Counted from the stretch's first letter, positions 1 to 7,838 are shown. The stretch is 64,000 nt of DNA from JBFKAV01 sp041621405 (GCA_041621405.1 JBFKAV010000001.1:1-64000); one strand, 5' to 3'. Numbers and translations: made by a program. Notes: generated by a model from the sequence alone, not told the origin.

Positions 1-582
1 CGCGTCGGCGATGGCGCGGGTCAGCGGGATGTTGAAGCCCTCCTTGGTGCCGTCGCGGTCCATCGAGGTGAGCAGGATCTCGCCCGCGCCCTTCGCCGCC
101 ACTGTCTTCGCGAACGCCACGGCGTCGATCCCGGTCGGCCGCCGCCCGCCATGGGTGAAGATCTCCCATCGCCCCGGCGCCACCGCCTTGGCGTCGATCG
201 CCACCACGATGCACTGGCTGCCGAAGCGGTCGGCGGCCTCGGCCACCACGTCGGGGTTGGCCACCGCGGCGGAGTTGAAGCTGACCTTGTCAGCGCCGGC
301 GAGGAGCAAGGCCCGCACGTCGGCCTGCTTGCGCACGCCGCCGCCCACGGTCAGCGGCATGAAGCACTGTTCCGCGGTGCGGGTGACGAGGTCGTACATC
401 GTGCCGCGGTTCTCGTGGGTCGCATGGATGTCGAGGAAGCAGAGCTCGTCGGCCCCTGCCGCGTCGTAGGCCCGCGCCGCCTCGACCGGGTCGCCCGCGT
501 CGATGAGGTTGACGAAGTTCACGCCCTTCACGACGCGGCCGTCGGCGACGTCGAGGCAGGGGATGATGCGGGTCTTGAGCAC
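1..582 (-). CDS. hisF: Imidazole glycerol phosphate synthase cyclase subunit HisF (3' end beyond window)
   Basis: HisF closes the imidazole ring using ammonia delivered by HisH, giving IGP and AICAR in histidine biosynthesis. It is a cytoplasmic beta/alpha barrel. The reading frame runs leftwards off the window, so 194 of the usual ~253 codons are present. The N-terminus begins MLKTRIIPCLDVADG with catalytic Asp11. Further along are TVGGGVR (phosphate site), VVAIDAK (second catalytic Asp, near 130), THGGRRPTG and LLTSMDRDGT. The GTG start is chosen because HisF begins precisely at this LKTRIIPCLDV block. hisA lies upstream on the same strand, but a convergent DUF302 gene separates them. Identity is secure; only the C-terminus is unseen. 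Confidence 0.97.
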   Translation of the reverse strand, partial: MLKTRIIPCLDVADGRVVKGVNFVNLIDAGDPVEAARAYDAAGADELCFLDIHATHENRGTMYDLVTRTAEQCFMPLTVGGGVRKQADVRALLLAGADKVSFNSAAVANPDVVAEAADRFGSQCIVVAIDAKAVAPGRWEIFTHGGRRPTGIDAVAFAKTVAAKGAGEILLTSMDRDGTKEGFNIPLTRAIADA

Positions 583-679
583 GAAATCGCTCTCCGGGGC
601 GGGATCACGCGATCTTTTATGGCCAAAGCCGGGCGGAGGCCAGAGGATCGGCCGGCGCGACCAAGCGAAGGAGACCGCC

Positions 680-1126
680 ATGAAGACTGCCCTGGCCGCC
701 CTGGCCCTTGCCGTTTCCGCCCTTCCGGCGCTCGCCGACGAGATCGTCCGCCTCGAGAGCAGCCGCGACGTCACCGCCACGATGGACGCGCTGCAGGCCG
801 CCGTGGAAGGCGCCGGCGCCACCGTCTTCGCCCGGATCGACCACGGCGCGGGCGCCCGCAGCGTCGGCAGCGACGTCGGCGACTCGCAGCTCCTCGTCTT
901 CGGCAACCCCGCGCTCGGCACTCCGGCGATCGAGGCCGACCGGCTCGCCGCGCTCTACCTGCCGCTGAAGGTGCTGGTTTTCGAGGACGGCGAGGGCAAG
1001 GTCTGGCTCGCCTACGAGACACCCGCCGAGACGCTCGACGATCTCGCGATTTCGAGCGACGCCGAGGTCGTGGCTAAGATGGCCGGCGCGCTGCAGGCGT
1101 TGACCGCCGCCGCCGCCGGGGGCTAG
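680..1126 (+). CDS. DUF302-domain periplasmic protein
   Basis: A 148-residue exported protein of unknown function. Residues 1-19 form a signal peptide (MKTALAALAL..., AxA cleavage site before DEI). The remainder matches the DUF302 pattern: FGNPALGTP near the middle, then LYLPLKVLVFEDGEGKVWLAY. The ATG is chosen because the signal peptide begins there and GAAGGAGA lies just upstream; the open frame extends further left without homology. It is the only plus-strand gene between hisF and hisA, and its TAG overlaps the hisA stop region by 4 bp in tail-to-tail fashion. DUF302 proteins have no agreed biochemical role, and nothing here links it to histidine synthesis beyond position. Confidence 0.9.
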   Translation: MKTALAALALAVSALPALADEIVRLESSRDVTATMDALQAAVEGAGATVFARIDHGAGARSVGSDVGDSQLLVFGNPALGTPAIEADRLAALYLPLKVLVFEDGEGKVWLAYETPAETLDDLAISSDAEVVAKMAGALQALTAAAAGG

Positions 1127-1842
1127 TCCCTGAGCGCCGCGACCGCCGCGGCGAGGTCGATCGCTCCGTCGTAGATGGCGCGCCCGGTGATCGCCCCGGC
1201 GATCACCCGGGTGTCGCGGAGCGCGACGAGGTCGGCGAGCGAGGCGACGCCGCCGGACGCGATGACCGGCACCTCGACCGCGCGCGCCAGCGCTTCGGTC
1301 GCCGCGACGTTGGGCCCGCCCATCGCGCCGTCGCGGTCGATGTCGGTGTAGATGATGGCGGCGATTCCGGCATCCTCGAAGGCGGTCGCGAGCTCGGTGA
1401 CGGTGAGCTCGGTCGCCTCCGCCCAGCCCCGGGTGGCGACCTTGCCGCCGCGGGCGTCGAGGCCCACGGCCACCTGCCCCGGGAAGGCGCGGGCGGCGGC
1501 GCGGACGAGGCCCGGTTCCTCCACTGCCACGGTGCCGAGGATGACCCGGGCGATGCCCTTCGAGAGCCAGGCCTCGATCTGGCCCATGCTGCGGATCCCG
1601 CCGCCGAGTTGGCACGGCAGGTCGACCGCCGCGAGGATCGCCTCTACCGCCGCCGCGTTGACCGGCCTGCCGGAAAAGGCGCCGTTGAGGTCCACCAGGT
1701 GCAGCCAGTCGCAGCCGGCCTCGGCGAAGCCGCGGGCCTGGCCGGCGGGATCGTCGCTGAACACCGTCGCCGCCGCCATCTCGCCGCGCAAGAGCCGCAC
1801 GCACTGGCCGTCCTTGAGGTCGATCGCGGGGTAGAGGATCAT
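1123..1842 (-). CDS. hisA: ProFAR isomerase HisA
   Basis: HisA performs the Amadori-type isomerisation of ProFAR to PRFAR, the step before HisF/HisH. The 239-residue length is standard. It starts MILYPAIDLKDG with catalytic Asp8, followed by the phosphate-binding LGGGIRSMGQ near residues 78-88, VGLDARGGKV (near 127), YTDIDRDGAMGG (near 165-176, second acid/base region) and IASGGVASL. The ATG agrees with the universal family start. Its 3' end overlaps that of the convergent DUF302 gene by 4 bp. Upstream lies a 298-bp non-coding stretch containing a structured repeat. Confidence 0.98.
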   Translation of the reverse strand: MILYPAIDLKDGQCVRLLRGEMAAATVFSDDPAGQARGFAEAGCDWLHLVDLNGAFSGRPVNAAAVEAILAAVDLPCQLGGGIRSMGQIEAWLSKGIARVILGTVAVEEPGLVRAAARAFPGQVAVGLDARGGKVATRGWAEATELTVTELATAFEDAGIAAIIYTDIDRDGAMGGPNVAATEALARAVEVPVIASGGVASLADLVALRDTRVIAGAITGRAIYDGAIDLAAAVAALRD

Positions 1843-1945
1843 CGGTCGTCTCCGGAGGCGGGGTCCGCGCGGTCATTGTCACGGGGCACCGGGAAATGCA
1901 AAGCCCCCGACGCCGCCCTGCCGCCAACTCCCGGCAAGATCTCTC

Positions 1946-2140
1946 CTCTTGTTGCAAGTACCTTCGGGGGGGGCTCGCCGCAGGCGAGCGGGAGGCAGAC
2001 AGCCCCCTCCGAGGCCCGAGGCGGTGCGCGACGGGCCCCGCCGGGACCGACCGCGCGCGGGCGAAGCCCGGCGCGCCTGGCCCAACCCGAGGAGGCGGCC
2101 CTTGGCCGCCGACGAGGGGCGGGAGCGCCCCGGGGCGGGG
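1946..2140. repeat. Structured intergenic repeat, copy 1
   Basis: This fills most of the 298-bp gap between hisA and ptsP. It begins with a 15-nt core, CTTGTTGCAAGTACC (1948-1962), followed by a G-tract. Further on are two adjacent hairpins: GGCGGCC-CTT-GGCCGCC (2094-2110) and GGGGCG-GGAG-CGCCCC (2116-2131). The flanks GGCCCAAC and GAGGAG before, and GACGA between, the hairpins recur in copy 4 near 43.33 kb, where the first stem has different but still complementary bases. On the minus strand it directly follows the ptsP stop, so it could act as a 3'-end or terminator element. No U-tract follows the hairpins. Function is inferred only from structure and position. Confidence 0.6.
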
Positions 2141-4405
2141 TCAGAGCTGGACCTTGAGCCAGTCCATGAGAGCCGGGCGTGCACTGGTCTCGCCGGCTTC
2201 GCGCGCCCGCTCGATCACCGCCCGCGCCTCCTCGAGGTTGACGCGCCTCAGCAGGTGCTTCACCGGCCCGATCGAGGCCGGCCGCATCGACAGCATGTGC
2301 AGGCCCATCGCCGCCAGCGCCACCGCTTCCACCGGCCGCCCGGCATCCTCGCCGCAGAACGACAGCGGCGTGTCGGTCGCCGCGCAGCGGGCGACGATCT
2401 GGTCGATGAAGCCCAGGTAGCTCGTGTTCAGCGTGTCGTAGCGGCGACGGACCAGCTCGTTCTCGCGGTCGGCGGCGAAGAAGAACTGCTTGAGGTCGTT
2501 GCCGCCGATCGAGACGAAATCGGCCGCCTCGAAGAATCTTGCCGGCGCGAAGGCGAGCGAGGGCGTCTCCAGCATCGCGCCGATCTCGAGGCTCGAGGGC
2601 AGCACGTGGCCGAGTCGGCGCTCGCGCTCGATCTCGTCGAGCACTTTCTGGCGGGCCTGGAAATATTCGTCCGCCTCGGCCACGAACGGGAACATCACCG
2701 AAAGCGGCCGCCCGGCGGCGGCGCGGATCAGCGCCTGCAGCTGCATCCGCATGATGCCGGGCTTGTCGAGCCCGACCCGGATCGCCCGCCAGCCGAGCGC
2801 CGGGTTCGGCTCCTCGGGGCGCCGCATGTAGGGCAGCACCTTGTCCGAGCCGATGTCGAGGGTGCGGAAGACCACGCGCTTGCCCTTGGCCGCGTCCATC
2901 ACCCGCGCGTAGAGCGCGGCGAGCTCGCCGCGCGGCGGCACCTGGGTGCGGATCAGGAATTGCAGCTCGGTCCGGAACAGCCCGACGCCCTCGGCGCCGG
3001 AGCCGACCAGCGATGGCAGGTCGGCCATCAGGCCGGCGTTCATGTGCAGCGAGATCACGGTGCCGCAGAGCGCCTGGGCGGGCAGCTCGCGGATCGAGGC
3101 GTAGCGCTCCTGCGCCTTGGCGGCCATCGCGATCTTGTCGTGGAAGGCCGTGGCGATCGTCTCCTCGGGCCGGAGGTGCACCACGCCATTGTCGCCGTCG
3201 ACCAGGATCGTGTCGCCGTTCAGCGCTTCGGTGGTGATCCGTTCGGCGTTGATCACCAGCGGGATTGCGAGCGCCCGGGCGACGATGGCTGCGTGGCTTC
3301 CGACCGAGCCCTCCTCGAGCACCACGCCCTTCAGCGCGCGGCCGTATTCCAGCAGCTCGCCGGGGCCGATGGCGCGGGCCACCAGGATCGGGTTCTCGGG
3401 CAGCACCGCGCCGGTCATCTGGCCCTGTCCGGTCAGCATCCGGAGCAGGCGGTTGGAGATGTCGTCGAGATCGTGCAGCCGGTCCCTCAAGTAGGGGTCG
3501 GGCACCTGCTCCATGCGGGCGCGGGCGGTCGACTGCTCCTTCTCCACCGCCGCCTCGGCCGAGAGGCCGCGGGTGATGTCCTCCTCCATGCGCCGCATCC
3601 AGCCCTTGGAATGGGCGAACATCCGGTAGGTCTCCAGAACCTCGCGGTGTTCGGGCTCGGCGGTCGGCGAGTTGGCGAGCAGGTCCTCGACCGAGACCCG
3701 GAGCTGGTCCATCGTGCGCTTCAGCCGCTTCAGCTCGGCCTTGGGGTCGTCGGCGAAGGGGTTGGTGACGACGACGCGCGGCTCGTGCAGCCAGACCTTG
3801 CCCTCGGCCGATCCCTCCTGGCCGCAGACGCCGCGGAAGGTGACCGGCTGCTTGTGCCGCGCCGACATCGCCGCGCCTTCGCCGACGAAGGCGCCGAGCT
3901 CGGTCATCTCGGCGAGAACCATCGCCACGACCTCGAGCGCGTAGACCTCGTCCTCGGAGTACTGGCGCGCCTTCTTCGACTGCACCACGATCACGCCGAG
4001 CCGCTCGCCCAGCCGCTGGATCGGCACGCCGAGAAACGAGGAGTAGATCTCCTCGCCGGTCTCGGGCATGTAGCGGAAGCCCTTCTCGGCCGGGGCATTG
4101 CCGGTGTTGATCGGCTGCGCGGTGCGCGCCACCCGGCCGACGAGGCCCTCACCGAGGCGCATCCGGGTCTTGTGCACCGCCTCCTTCTTGAGGCCCTCGC
4201 TGGCGCAGAGCTCGAGCGTCTCCTCGTCGCGGAACAGGTAGATCGAGCAGACCTCGGTCCGCATCGCATCGGCGATCAGCCGGGTGATGTGGTCAAGCCG
4301 CTCCTGCCCCGCGCCGGGCTCGGCGAGGGCGTCCCGCAAGCCACGGAGCAGCTTGCGGCTTTCGAATTCGGTGCGCTCGGCCATCTCCCCCGCGTCGGCT
4401 CTCAT
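2141..4405 (-). CDS. ptsP: Nitrogen-PTS phosphoenolpyruvate-protein phosphotransferase (EI-Ntr)
   Basis: EI-Ntr autophosphorylates from PEP and passes phosphate to NPr, starting the regulatory nitrogen PTS. The 754 residues show an N-terminal GAF domain (about 20-165; SIYLFRDEETLEL, LGVPIQRLGERLGV), then the PEP-utiliser N-terminal region, the swivelling phosphohistidine domain with EGSVGSHAAIVARALAIP (His near 365), and the C-terminal TIM barrel with GLFRTELQF, FRTLDIGSDK and a catalytic Cys in SFCGEDAG. Length and order match PtsP rather than EI of the sugar PTS, which lacks GAF. It lies 9 bp downstream of lysC, a pairing common in Rhodobacterales. The start at 4405 is preferred to 4384, where a purine-rich stretch abuts the ATG too closely. 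Confidence 0.97.
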   Translation of the reverse strand: MRADAGEMAERTEFESRKLLRGLRDALAEPGAGQERLDHITRLIADAMRTEVCSIYLFRDEETLELCASEGLKKEAVHKTRMRLGEGLVGRVARTAQPINTGNAPAEKGFRYMPETGEEIYSSFLGVPIQRLGERLGVIVVQSKKARQYSEDEVYALEVVAMVLAEMTELGAFVGEGAAMSARHKQPVTFRGVCGQEGSAEGKVWLHEPRVVVTNPFADDPKAELKRLKRTMDQLRVSVEDLLANSPTAEPEHREVLETYRMFAHSKGWMRRMEEDITRGLSAEAAVEKEQSTARARMEQVPDPYLRDRLHDLDDISNRLLRMLTGQGQMTGAVLPENPILVARAIGPGELLEYGRALKGVVLEEGSVGSHAAIVARALAIPLVINAERITTEALNGDTILVDGDNGVVHLRPEETIATAFHDKIAMAAKAQERYASIRELPAQALCGTVISLHMNAGLMADLPSLVGSGAEGVGLFRTELQFLIRTQVPPRGELAALYARVMDAAKGKRVVFRTLDIGSDKVLPYMRRPEEPNPALGWRAIRVGLDKPGIMRMQLQALIRAAAGRPLSVMFPFVAEADEYFQARQKVLDEIERERRLGHVLPSSLEIGAMLETPSLAFAPARFFEAADFVSIGGNDLKQFFFAADRENELVRRRYDTLNTSYLGFIDQIVARCAATDTPLSFCGEDAGRPVEAVALAAMGLHMLSMRPASIGPVKHLLRRVNLEEARAVIERAREAGETSARPALMDWLKVQL

Positions 4406-4414
4406 CGGGCCGTC

Positions 4415-5653
4415 TCAGGCGGCCCTCTCGAGTTTGAACTCATCATGGAGCGCCTGCACGGCGAGTTCCATATATTTCCGGTCGATCAGAACCGAGATCT
4501 TGATCTCGGAGGTTGTGATGACCTTGATGTTGATCCCCTCAGCGGCCAGCGCGGCGAACATCCGCGCCGCCACGCCGGCGTGGGAGCGCATGCCGATGCC
4601 GACCACCGAGACCTTGGAGACGTCCTTGTCGGCCACCAGTTCGGAGAACTGGATCACGCCCTTGTCGAGCGCCTCGCTCACCGCGCGTTCGGCGCGCTTC
4701 ACCTGGTCGACCGGGCAGGAGAAGGTCATGTCCGTGCGACCCTCCTCGGCGATGTTTTGCACGATCATGTCGACGTTGACCCCGGCCTCGGCCAGTGGCC
4801 CGAAGATCGCCGCGGCGATGCCGGGGCGGTCGGCGACCGAAATGAGCGTCATCTTGGCTTCGTCGCGCGAATAGGCGACCCCGGCGACCACGTTGCTTTC
4901 CACGATCTCCTCCTCGGCACAGACCAATGTGCCCGCGTTCTCGTCGTTGTCCTCGAAGCTCGACAGCACCCTCAGCCGCACATTGTAGCGCATCGCCAGT
5001 TCGACCGAGCGGGTCTGCAGCACCTTGGCGCCCAGCGAGGCAAGTTCCAGCATCTCCTCGAAGGCGATCCTGTCGAGCTTGCGCGCCTTCTCCTCGATCC
5101 GGGGGTCGGTGGTGTAGACTCCGTCGACATCGGTGTAGATGTCGCAGCGTTCCGCCGCGAAGGCGGCGGCGAAGGCCACCGCCGTGGTGTCCGAGCCGCC
5201 GCGGCCGAGGGTGGTGACGCGGCCGTCCCTGCCGATGCCCTGGAAACCCGCCACCACGGCCACCTTCATGCCCTCGGCGAACTTCTGGTCGATGTTGGCG
5301 CGCGGGATCTCTTCGATCCGCGCCGCGCCGTGGGCCGAGCTGGTCAGGAGCGGCACCTGCCAGCCCTGCCAGCTTCGCGCCGGGATGCCCATCTCCTGCA
5401 GCCGCAGCGCCATCAGCCCGGCGGTCACGTTCTCGCCCGAGGACACGACCGCGTCGTATTCGCGGGCGTCGAAGAACGGCGAGGTCTGCTCGACCCAGCC
5501 GACCAGTTCGTTGGTCTTGCCCGCCATCGCCGAGACGATGACGATGACGTCGTAGCCGCGCTCGACCTCGCGCTTCACCTTCTCGGCAGCGCCCTCGATG
5601 CGGCCGAGATCAGCCACCGAGGTGCCTCCGAATTTCATCACGAGAAGCGGCAT
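4415..5653 (-). CDS. lysC: Aspartate kinase
   Basis: Aspartokinase phosphorylates aspartate at the entry to the lysine, threonine and methionine pathways. The 412 residues comprise a kinase domain with MKFGGTSVADL at the N-terminus, SSGENVTAGL and TLGRGGSDTTAV (nucleotide and aspartate binding), followed by two ACT domains (MTLISVADRPGIAAAIF and VSVVGIGMRSHAGVAAR) that normally bind the feedback inhibitor lysine and/or threonine. This is the monofunctional alpha/beta-type enzyme. It is the first gene of a probable lysC-ptsP transcription unit. The ATG gives the canonical MPLLVMKFGGTSV N-terminus. Confidence 0.98.
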   Translation of the reverse strand: MPLLVMKFGGTSVADLGRIEGAAEKVKREVERGYDVIVIVSAMAGKTNELVGWVEQTSPFFDAREYDAVVSSGENVTAGLMALRLQEMGIPARSWQGWQVPLLTSSAHGAARIEEIPRANIDQKFAEGMKVAVVAGFQGIGRDGRVTTLGRGGSDTTAVAFAAAFAAERCDIYTDVDGVYTTDPRIEEKARKLDRIAFEEMLELASLGAKVLQTRSVELAMRYNVRLRVLSSFEDNDENAGTLVCAEEEIVESNVVAGVAYSRDEAKMTLISVADRPGIAAAIFGPLAEAGVNVDMIVQNIAEEGRTDMTFSCPVDQVKRAERAVSEALDKGVIQFSELVADKDVSKVSVVGIGMRSHAGVAARMFAALAAEGINIKVITTSEIKISVLIDRKYMELAVQALHDEFKLERAA

Positions 5654-5733
5654 CGCGTCCTCTGCCGGAGAAGCGGGAACGCGGGCTCATTATGCCAAGG
5701 TTAGGGGCGGCGCAAGCGACCGACCTGCGCGCC

Positions 5734-6372
5734 TCAGATCAGCTTGCGCTGGATCGCCAGCGCCACGGCATGGGTGGCGTTGCGCGCACCAAGCTTGCCG
5801 CGCGCCTTCTCCACCCGCGCCTTCACCGTGGGCACCGAGATCTCCAGCAACTCGGCCGCCTCGGCATAGCTCATGCCATCGCGGACGCAGCGCAGGGTCT
5901 CGGCCTCGGCCGGCGTGAGGCCGCCGCCGTCGTCGCGCTCGATCTCGCCCATCAGGTGCTCGAAGCTGGCGGAAAGGAACGCCATCTCCTCGTCGGTGCA
6001 GTCGCGGTCCGGGCGCGCCACAGTGAGGATCGACTTCTTGCTCCGGTGCGCCCGCGCGAAGACAGCACCGTAGTTGAGCCCGTGCGCCCGCGCCGCCTTC
6101 ATCACTCCGCGAAGGTCGGGCAGTTTCACCTCCGACCAGCGCCTGTCGCCGGCGTTCATCAGGCTCCAAAGCAGGACCGGGTCGAAATAGGCGTAGCTCT
6201 TGCCCTCGTATTCCATCTGCCAGGCCTTGGGATATTCCGAATGAAAGTATTCCGGCCCCCGGAAGGTGATGTTGTGGGCGAAGATGAACCCTGACGGACC
6301 GAGCAACCGAAGGCTCGGCAGGGCAGCATCGAGCGCGGGGATCCCGCTGGAGACCGACTTCTGTGCGCGCAT
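5734..6372 (-). CDS. LuxR-type acyl-homoserine-lactone receptor/regulator
   Basis: A 212-residue quorum-sensing regulator. The N-terminal autoinducer-binding domain keeps the residues that contact AHL in TraR/LuxR: W-x3-Y (AWQMEY), DP in YFDPV, a Trp in DRRWSEV and Gly in ARAHGLNYG. The C-terminal HTH (about 150-212) reads LTPAEAETLRCVRDG...SVPTVKARVEKAR, with the usual conserved Glu, Leu and Gly. The ATG at 6372 is chosen over an in-frame start 45 bp upstream because that extension runs through an 18-bp palindrome which looks regulatory. It is divergent from the small ORF and luxI, so it very probably senses the LuxI product and controls this locus. Its cognate AHL cannot be told from sequence. 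Confidence 0.93.
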   Translation of the reverse strand: MRAQKSVSSGIPALDAALPSLRLLGPSGFIFAHNITFRGPEYFHSEYPKAWQMEYEGKSYAYFDPVLLWSLMNAGDRRWSEVKLPDLRGVMKAARAHGLNYGAVFARAHRSKKSILTVARPDRDCTDEEMAFLSASFEHLMGEIERDDGGGLTPAEAETLRCVRDGMSYAEAAELLEISVPTVKARVEKARGKLGARNATHAVALAIQRKLI

Positions 6373-6393
6373 GTGCTGCCTACAAGTCCCGCC

Positions 6394-6411
6394 ATTATAC
6401 TTAAGTATAAT
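6394..6411. promoter_or_regulatory. 18-bp AT-rich palindrome between luxR and luxI genes
   Basis: ATTATACTTAAGTATAAT is a perfect 18-bp inverted repeat, striking in DNA of about 70% GC. Because it is palindromic it carries a consensus TATAAT hexamer on each strand, facing luxR on one side and the small ORF/luxI on the other. No good -35 element sits 17 bp upstream on either strand, which fits activator-dependent promoters. It lies 22-39 nt before the chosen luxR ATG. I infer a shared divergent promoter/operator, possibly bound by LuxR, although it does not resemble the classical GC-containing lux box. Confidence 0.5.
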
Positions 6412-6493
6412 CTCCACGCATATTTCTACAACCTAAGGTTTGCCTTCCGTGCCGACTGTCGTGCAGTCTCCGCGCACAACGGCAGATGGACCC

Positions 6494-6718
6494 ATGTCTA
6501 CTGACAATCCCTCCCGATTCCAGCTTCGACTCACCCTCGACATGGTGGAGTCGTTGCTTGAGCATTTCGAGCGCTTCGCCGGTGACGGCGTGGTGACGCT
6601 TGAGGTCAACGCCGCCGGCGTCTGGTTCATCGATCCGGTATTCGACCGCGTCATGTTCCTCGGCCAGGCAGACCTTTCCGAGGAACAACGTGTAAGAATA
6701 TCAGCGATCTACCACTGA
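6494..6718 (+). CDS. Small unknown protein between luxR and luxI
   Basis: A 74-residue protein that I do not recognise. It begins MSTDNPSRFQLRLTLDMVES, contains an amphipathic helix-like stretch (LDMVESLLEHFERF), a strand-rich centre (VVTLEVNAAGVWFIDPVFD) and a polar end with SEEQRVRISAIYH. There is no signal peptide, membrane segment or cysteine motif. Its TGA is separated from the luxI ATG by a single base, so the two are almost certainly co-translated. Codon bias follows its neighbours, which supports a real gene. The ribosome binding site before the ATG is weak; a TTG at 6440 in the same frame is an alternative start. A role as an accessory or anti-activator of quorum sensing is possible but not shown. 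Confidence 0.7.
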   Translation: MSTDNPSRFQLRLTLDMVESLLEHFERFAGDGVVTLEVNAAGVWFIDPVFDRVMFLGQADLSEEQRVRISAIYH

Positions 6719-6719
6719 G

Positions 6720-7301
6720 ATGAGCGAAGCGCCTTCCACGGTCTCGGTCCTCCAGTTCCCGAAGGACGGGCCGCGCTGGAACCTGGTCGCCAAGTTCCTC
6801 GAGCTGAGGAAGACGGTCTTCGTCGACCAGATGCACTGGGACCTCTACCACCGCGCAGCGATGGAGTTCGAGCAGTACGACTATTTCGGCGCGGTCTACA
6901 TCGTGGCGCATCAGGGCGCGCGGGTCGTGGGCGGGGCCCGGCTGATCCGCACCGACTGGAGATTCGGGTCCGGCAAGGTTGTCTACAGCTACATGATCCG
7001 CGACGCCTTCCTCGAGCACCTGCCGGGGCTTCCGGCCGATGTCTGCGCCGACGAGCCGCCGGTCGATCCCGAGACCTGGGAGCTGACGCGGCTCACCGCG
7101 ATCGTGCCGGGGGTCGCCGAGCAGATCCTCACCGCCGCCAACGAGTATCTCAAGAGCATCGACGCCAGGCGCTGCCTGTTCCTCGGCCCGCCCGCATTCA
7201 TGCGGATGGCGCGGGGGATGGGCTACCAGCCGACACCGATGGGCCGGATCACCGGCAACCAGGACGGCCGCTTTCTCGCCTTCTCCTGCTCCGTGGTCTG
7301 A
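6720..7301 (+). CDS. LuxI-family acyl-homoserine-lactone synthase
   Basis: This enzyme makes N-acyl-homoserine lactone from S-adenosylmethionine and an acyl donor. The 193 residues carry the LuxI signature set: Arg30, Phe34, Trp40 (LRKTVFVDQMHWD), Glu49 and Asp54 in EFEQYD, Arg74 in GGARLIRT, and the Glu121/Arg124 pair in WELTRL. The position equivalent to LuxI Asp46 is Glu51, a conservative change. Length is slightly below the roughly 200-220 usual. It directly follows the 74-aa ORF and is divergent from luxR, forming a full synthase/receptor pair. Acyl-chain specificity cannot be inferred. Confidence 0.93.
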   Translation: MSEAPSTVSVLQFPKDGPRWNLVAKFLELRKTVFVDQMHWDLYHRAAMEFEQYDYFGAVYIVAHQGARVVGGARLIRTDWRFGSGKVVYSYMIRDAFLEHLPGLPADVCADEPPVDPETWELTRLTAIVPGVAEQILTAANEYLKSIDARRCLFLGPPAFMRMARGMGYQPTPMGRITGNQDGRFLAFSCSVV

Positions 7302-7337
7302 TCCGCATCCGGCGCCGCGGGGCCTGGCGGGGCCGGC

Positions 7338-7763
7338 TCAGTTCGTCTTCGACTTCGGGCGGAACGGCAGCGGCGCCACCGGGACGCCGTCGTCGATGAG
7401 GCTTCTTGCTTCGTCGATCCGCGCCTCGCCCCAGATCGAGCGCTCCGGCGCCTCGCCTTCGTGGATCGCGCGGGCCTCGGCCGCGAACTTCATTCCGACG
7501 TAGTCGGAGCCCTCCTCGACGCGGCGGCGCAGCTCGGCCAGCGCGCGCTCCTTCTCGCCGGCGGGCGCCTCCGAGAGCGGGCGCTCCGCGGCCTGTCGCG
7601 CGGGACGGACCCCGGGCGCCATCAACGCCTTCTCGACGGCGACCGAGCCGCAATCGGGGCAGCTCACCATCGCCGCCGAGCGGACCTTGTCGAAGGCCTC
7701 TGCCGACTGGAACCAGCTTTCGAAGCCGTGTCCCTTCTCGCAGGTGAGCGCGTAGCGGATCAT
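7338..7763 (-). CDS. DUF1178 family zinc-ribbon-like protein
   Basis: A 141-residue cytoplasmic protein of the DUF1178 family. It opens MIRYALTCEKGHGFESWF and has a C-x2-C pair in MVSCPDCGS near residues 34-37, which with Cys8/His11 (CEKGH) makes a probable zinc ribbon. The middle is charged (Ala/Glu/Arg-rich). The C-terminal segment GSDYVGMKFAAEARAIHEGEAPERSIWGEA is the conserved part, with GVPVAPLPF at the end. The ATG at 7763 is chosen because the zinc ribbon begins immediately after it; an earlier in-frame start adds 19 residues without similarity. The family function is unknown. It lies in the same orientation as, and downstream of, the NUDIX gene. Confidence 0.9.
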   Translation of the reverse strand: MIRYALTCEKGHGFESWFQSAEAFDKVRSAAMVSCPDCGSVAVEKALMAPGVRPARQAAERPLSEAPAGEKERALAELRRRVEEGSDYVGMKFAAEARAIHEGEAPERSIWGEARIDEARSLIDDGVPVAPLPFRPKSKTN

Positions 7764-7838
7764 ACCCCGTTCCTTAGCGCGAAACTGAACGATACTTAAG
7801 CATTCCGGCGCGAAAATCAACGCGTTGCAGGCCGCGGC

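Noticed and set aside
1949..5704. A 1251-codon open frame antisense to ptsP and lysC.
   Set aside because: It is a by-product of third-position GC bias in the real genes. The translation is low-complexity (His/Arg/Asp/Leu-rich), resembles no family and has no ribosome-binding site.
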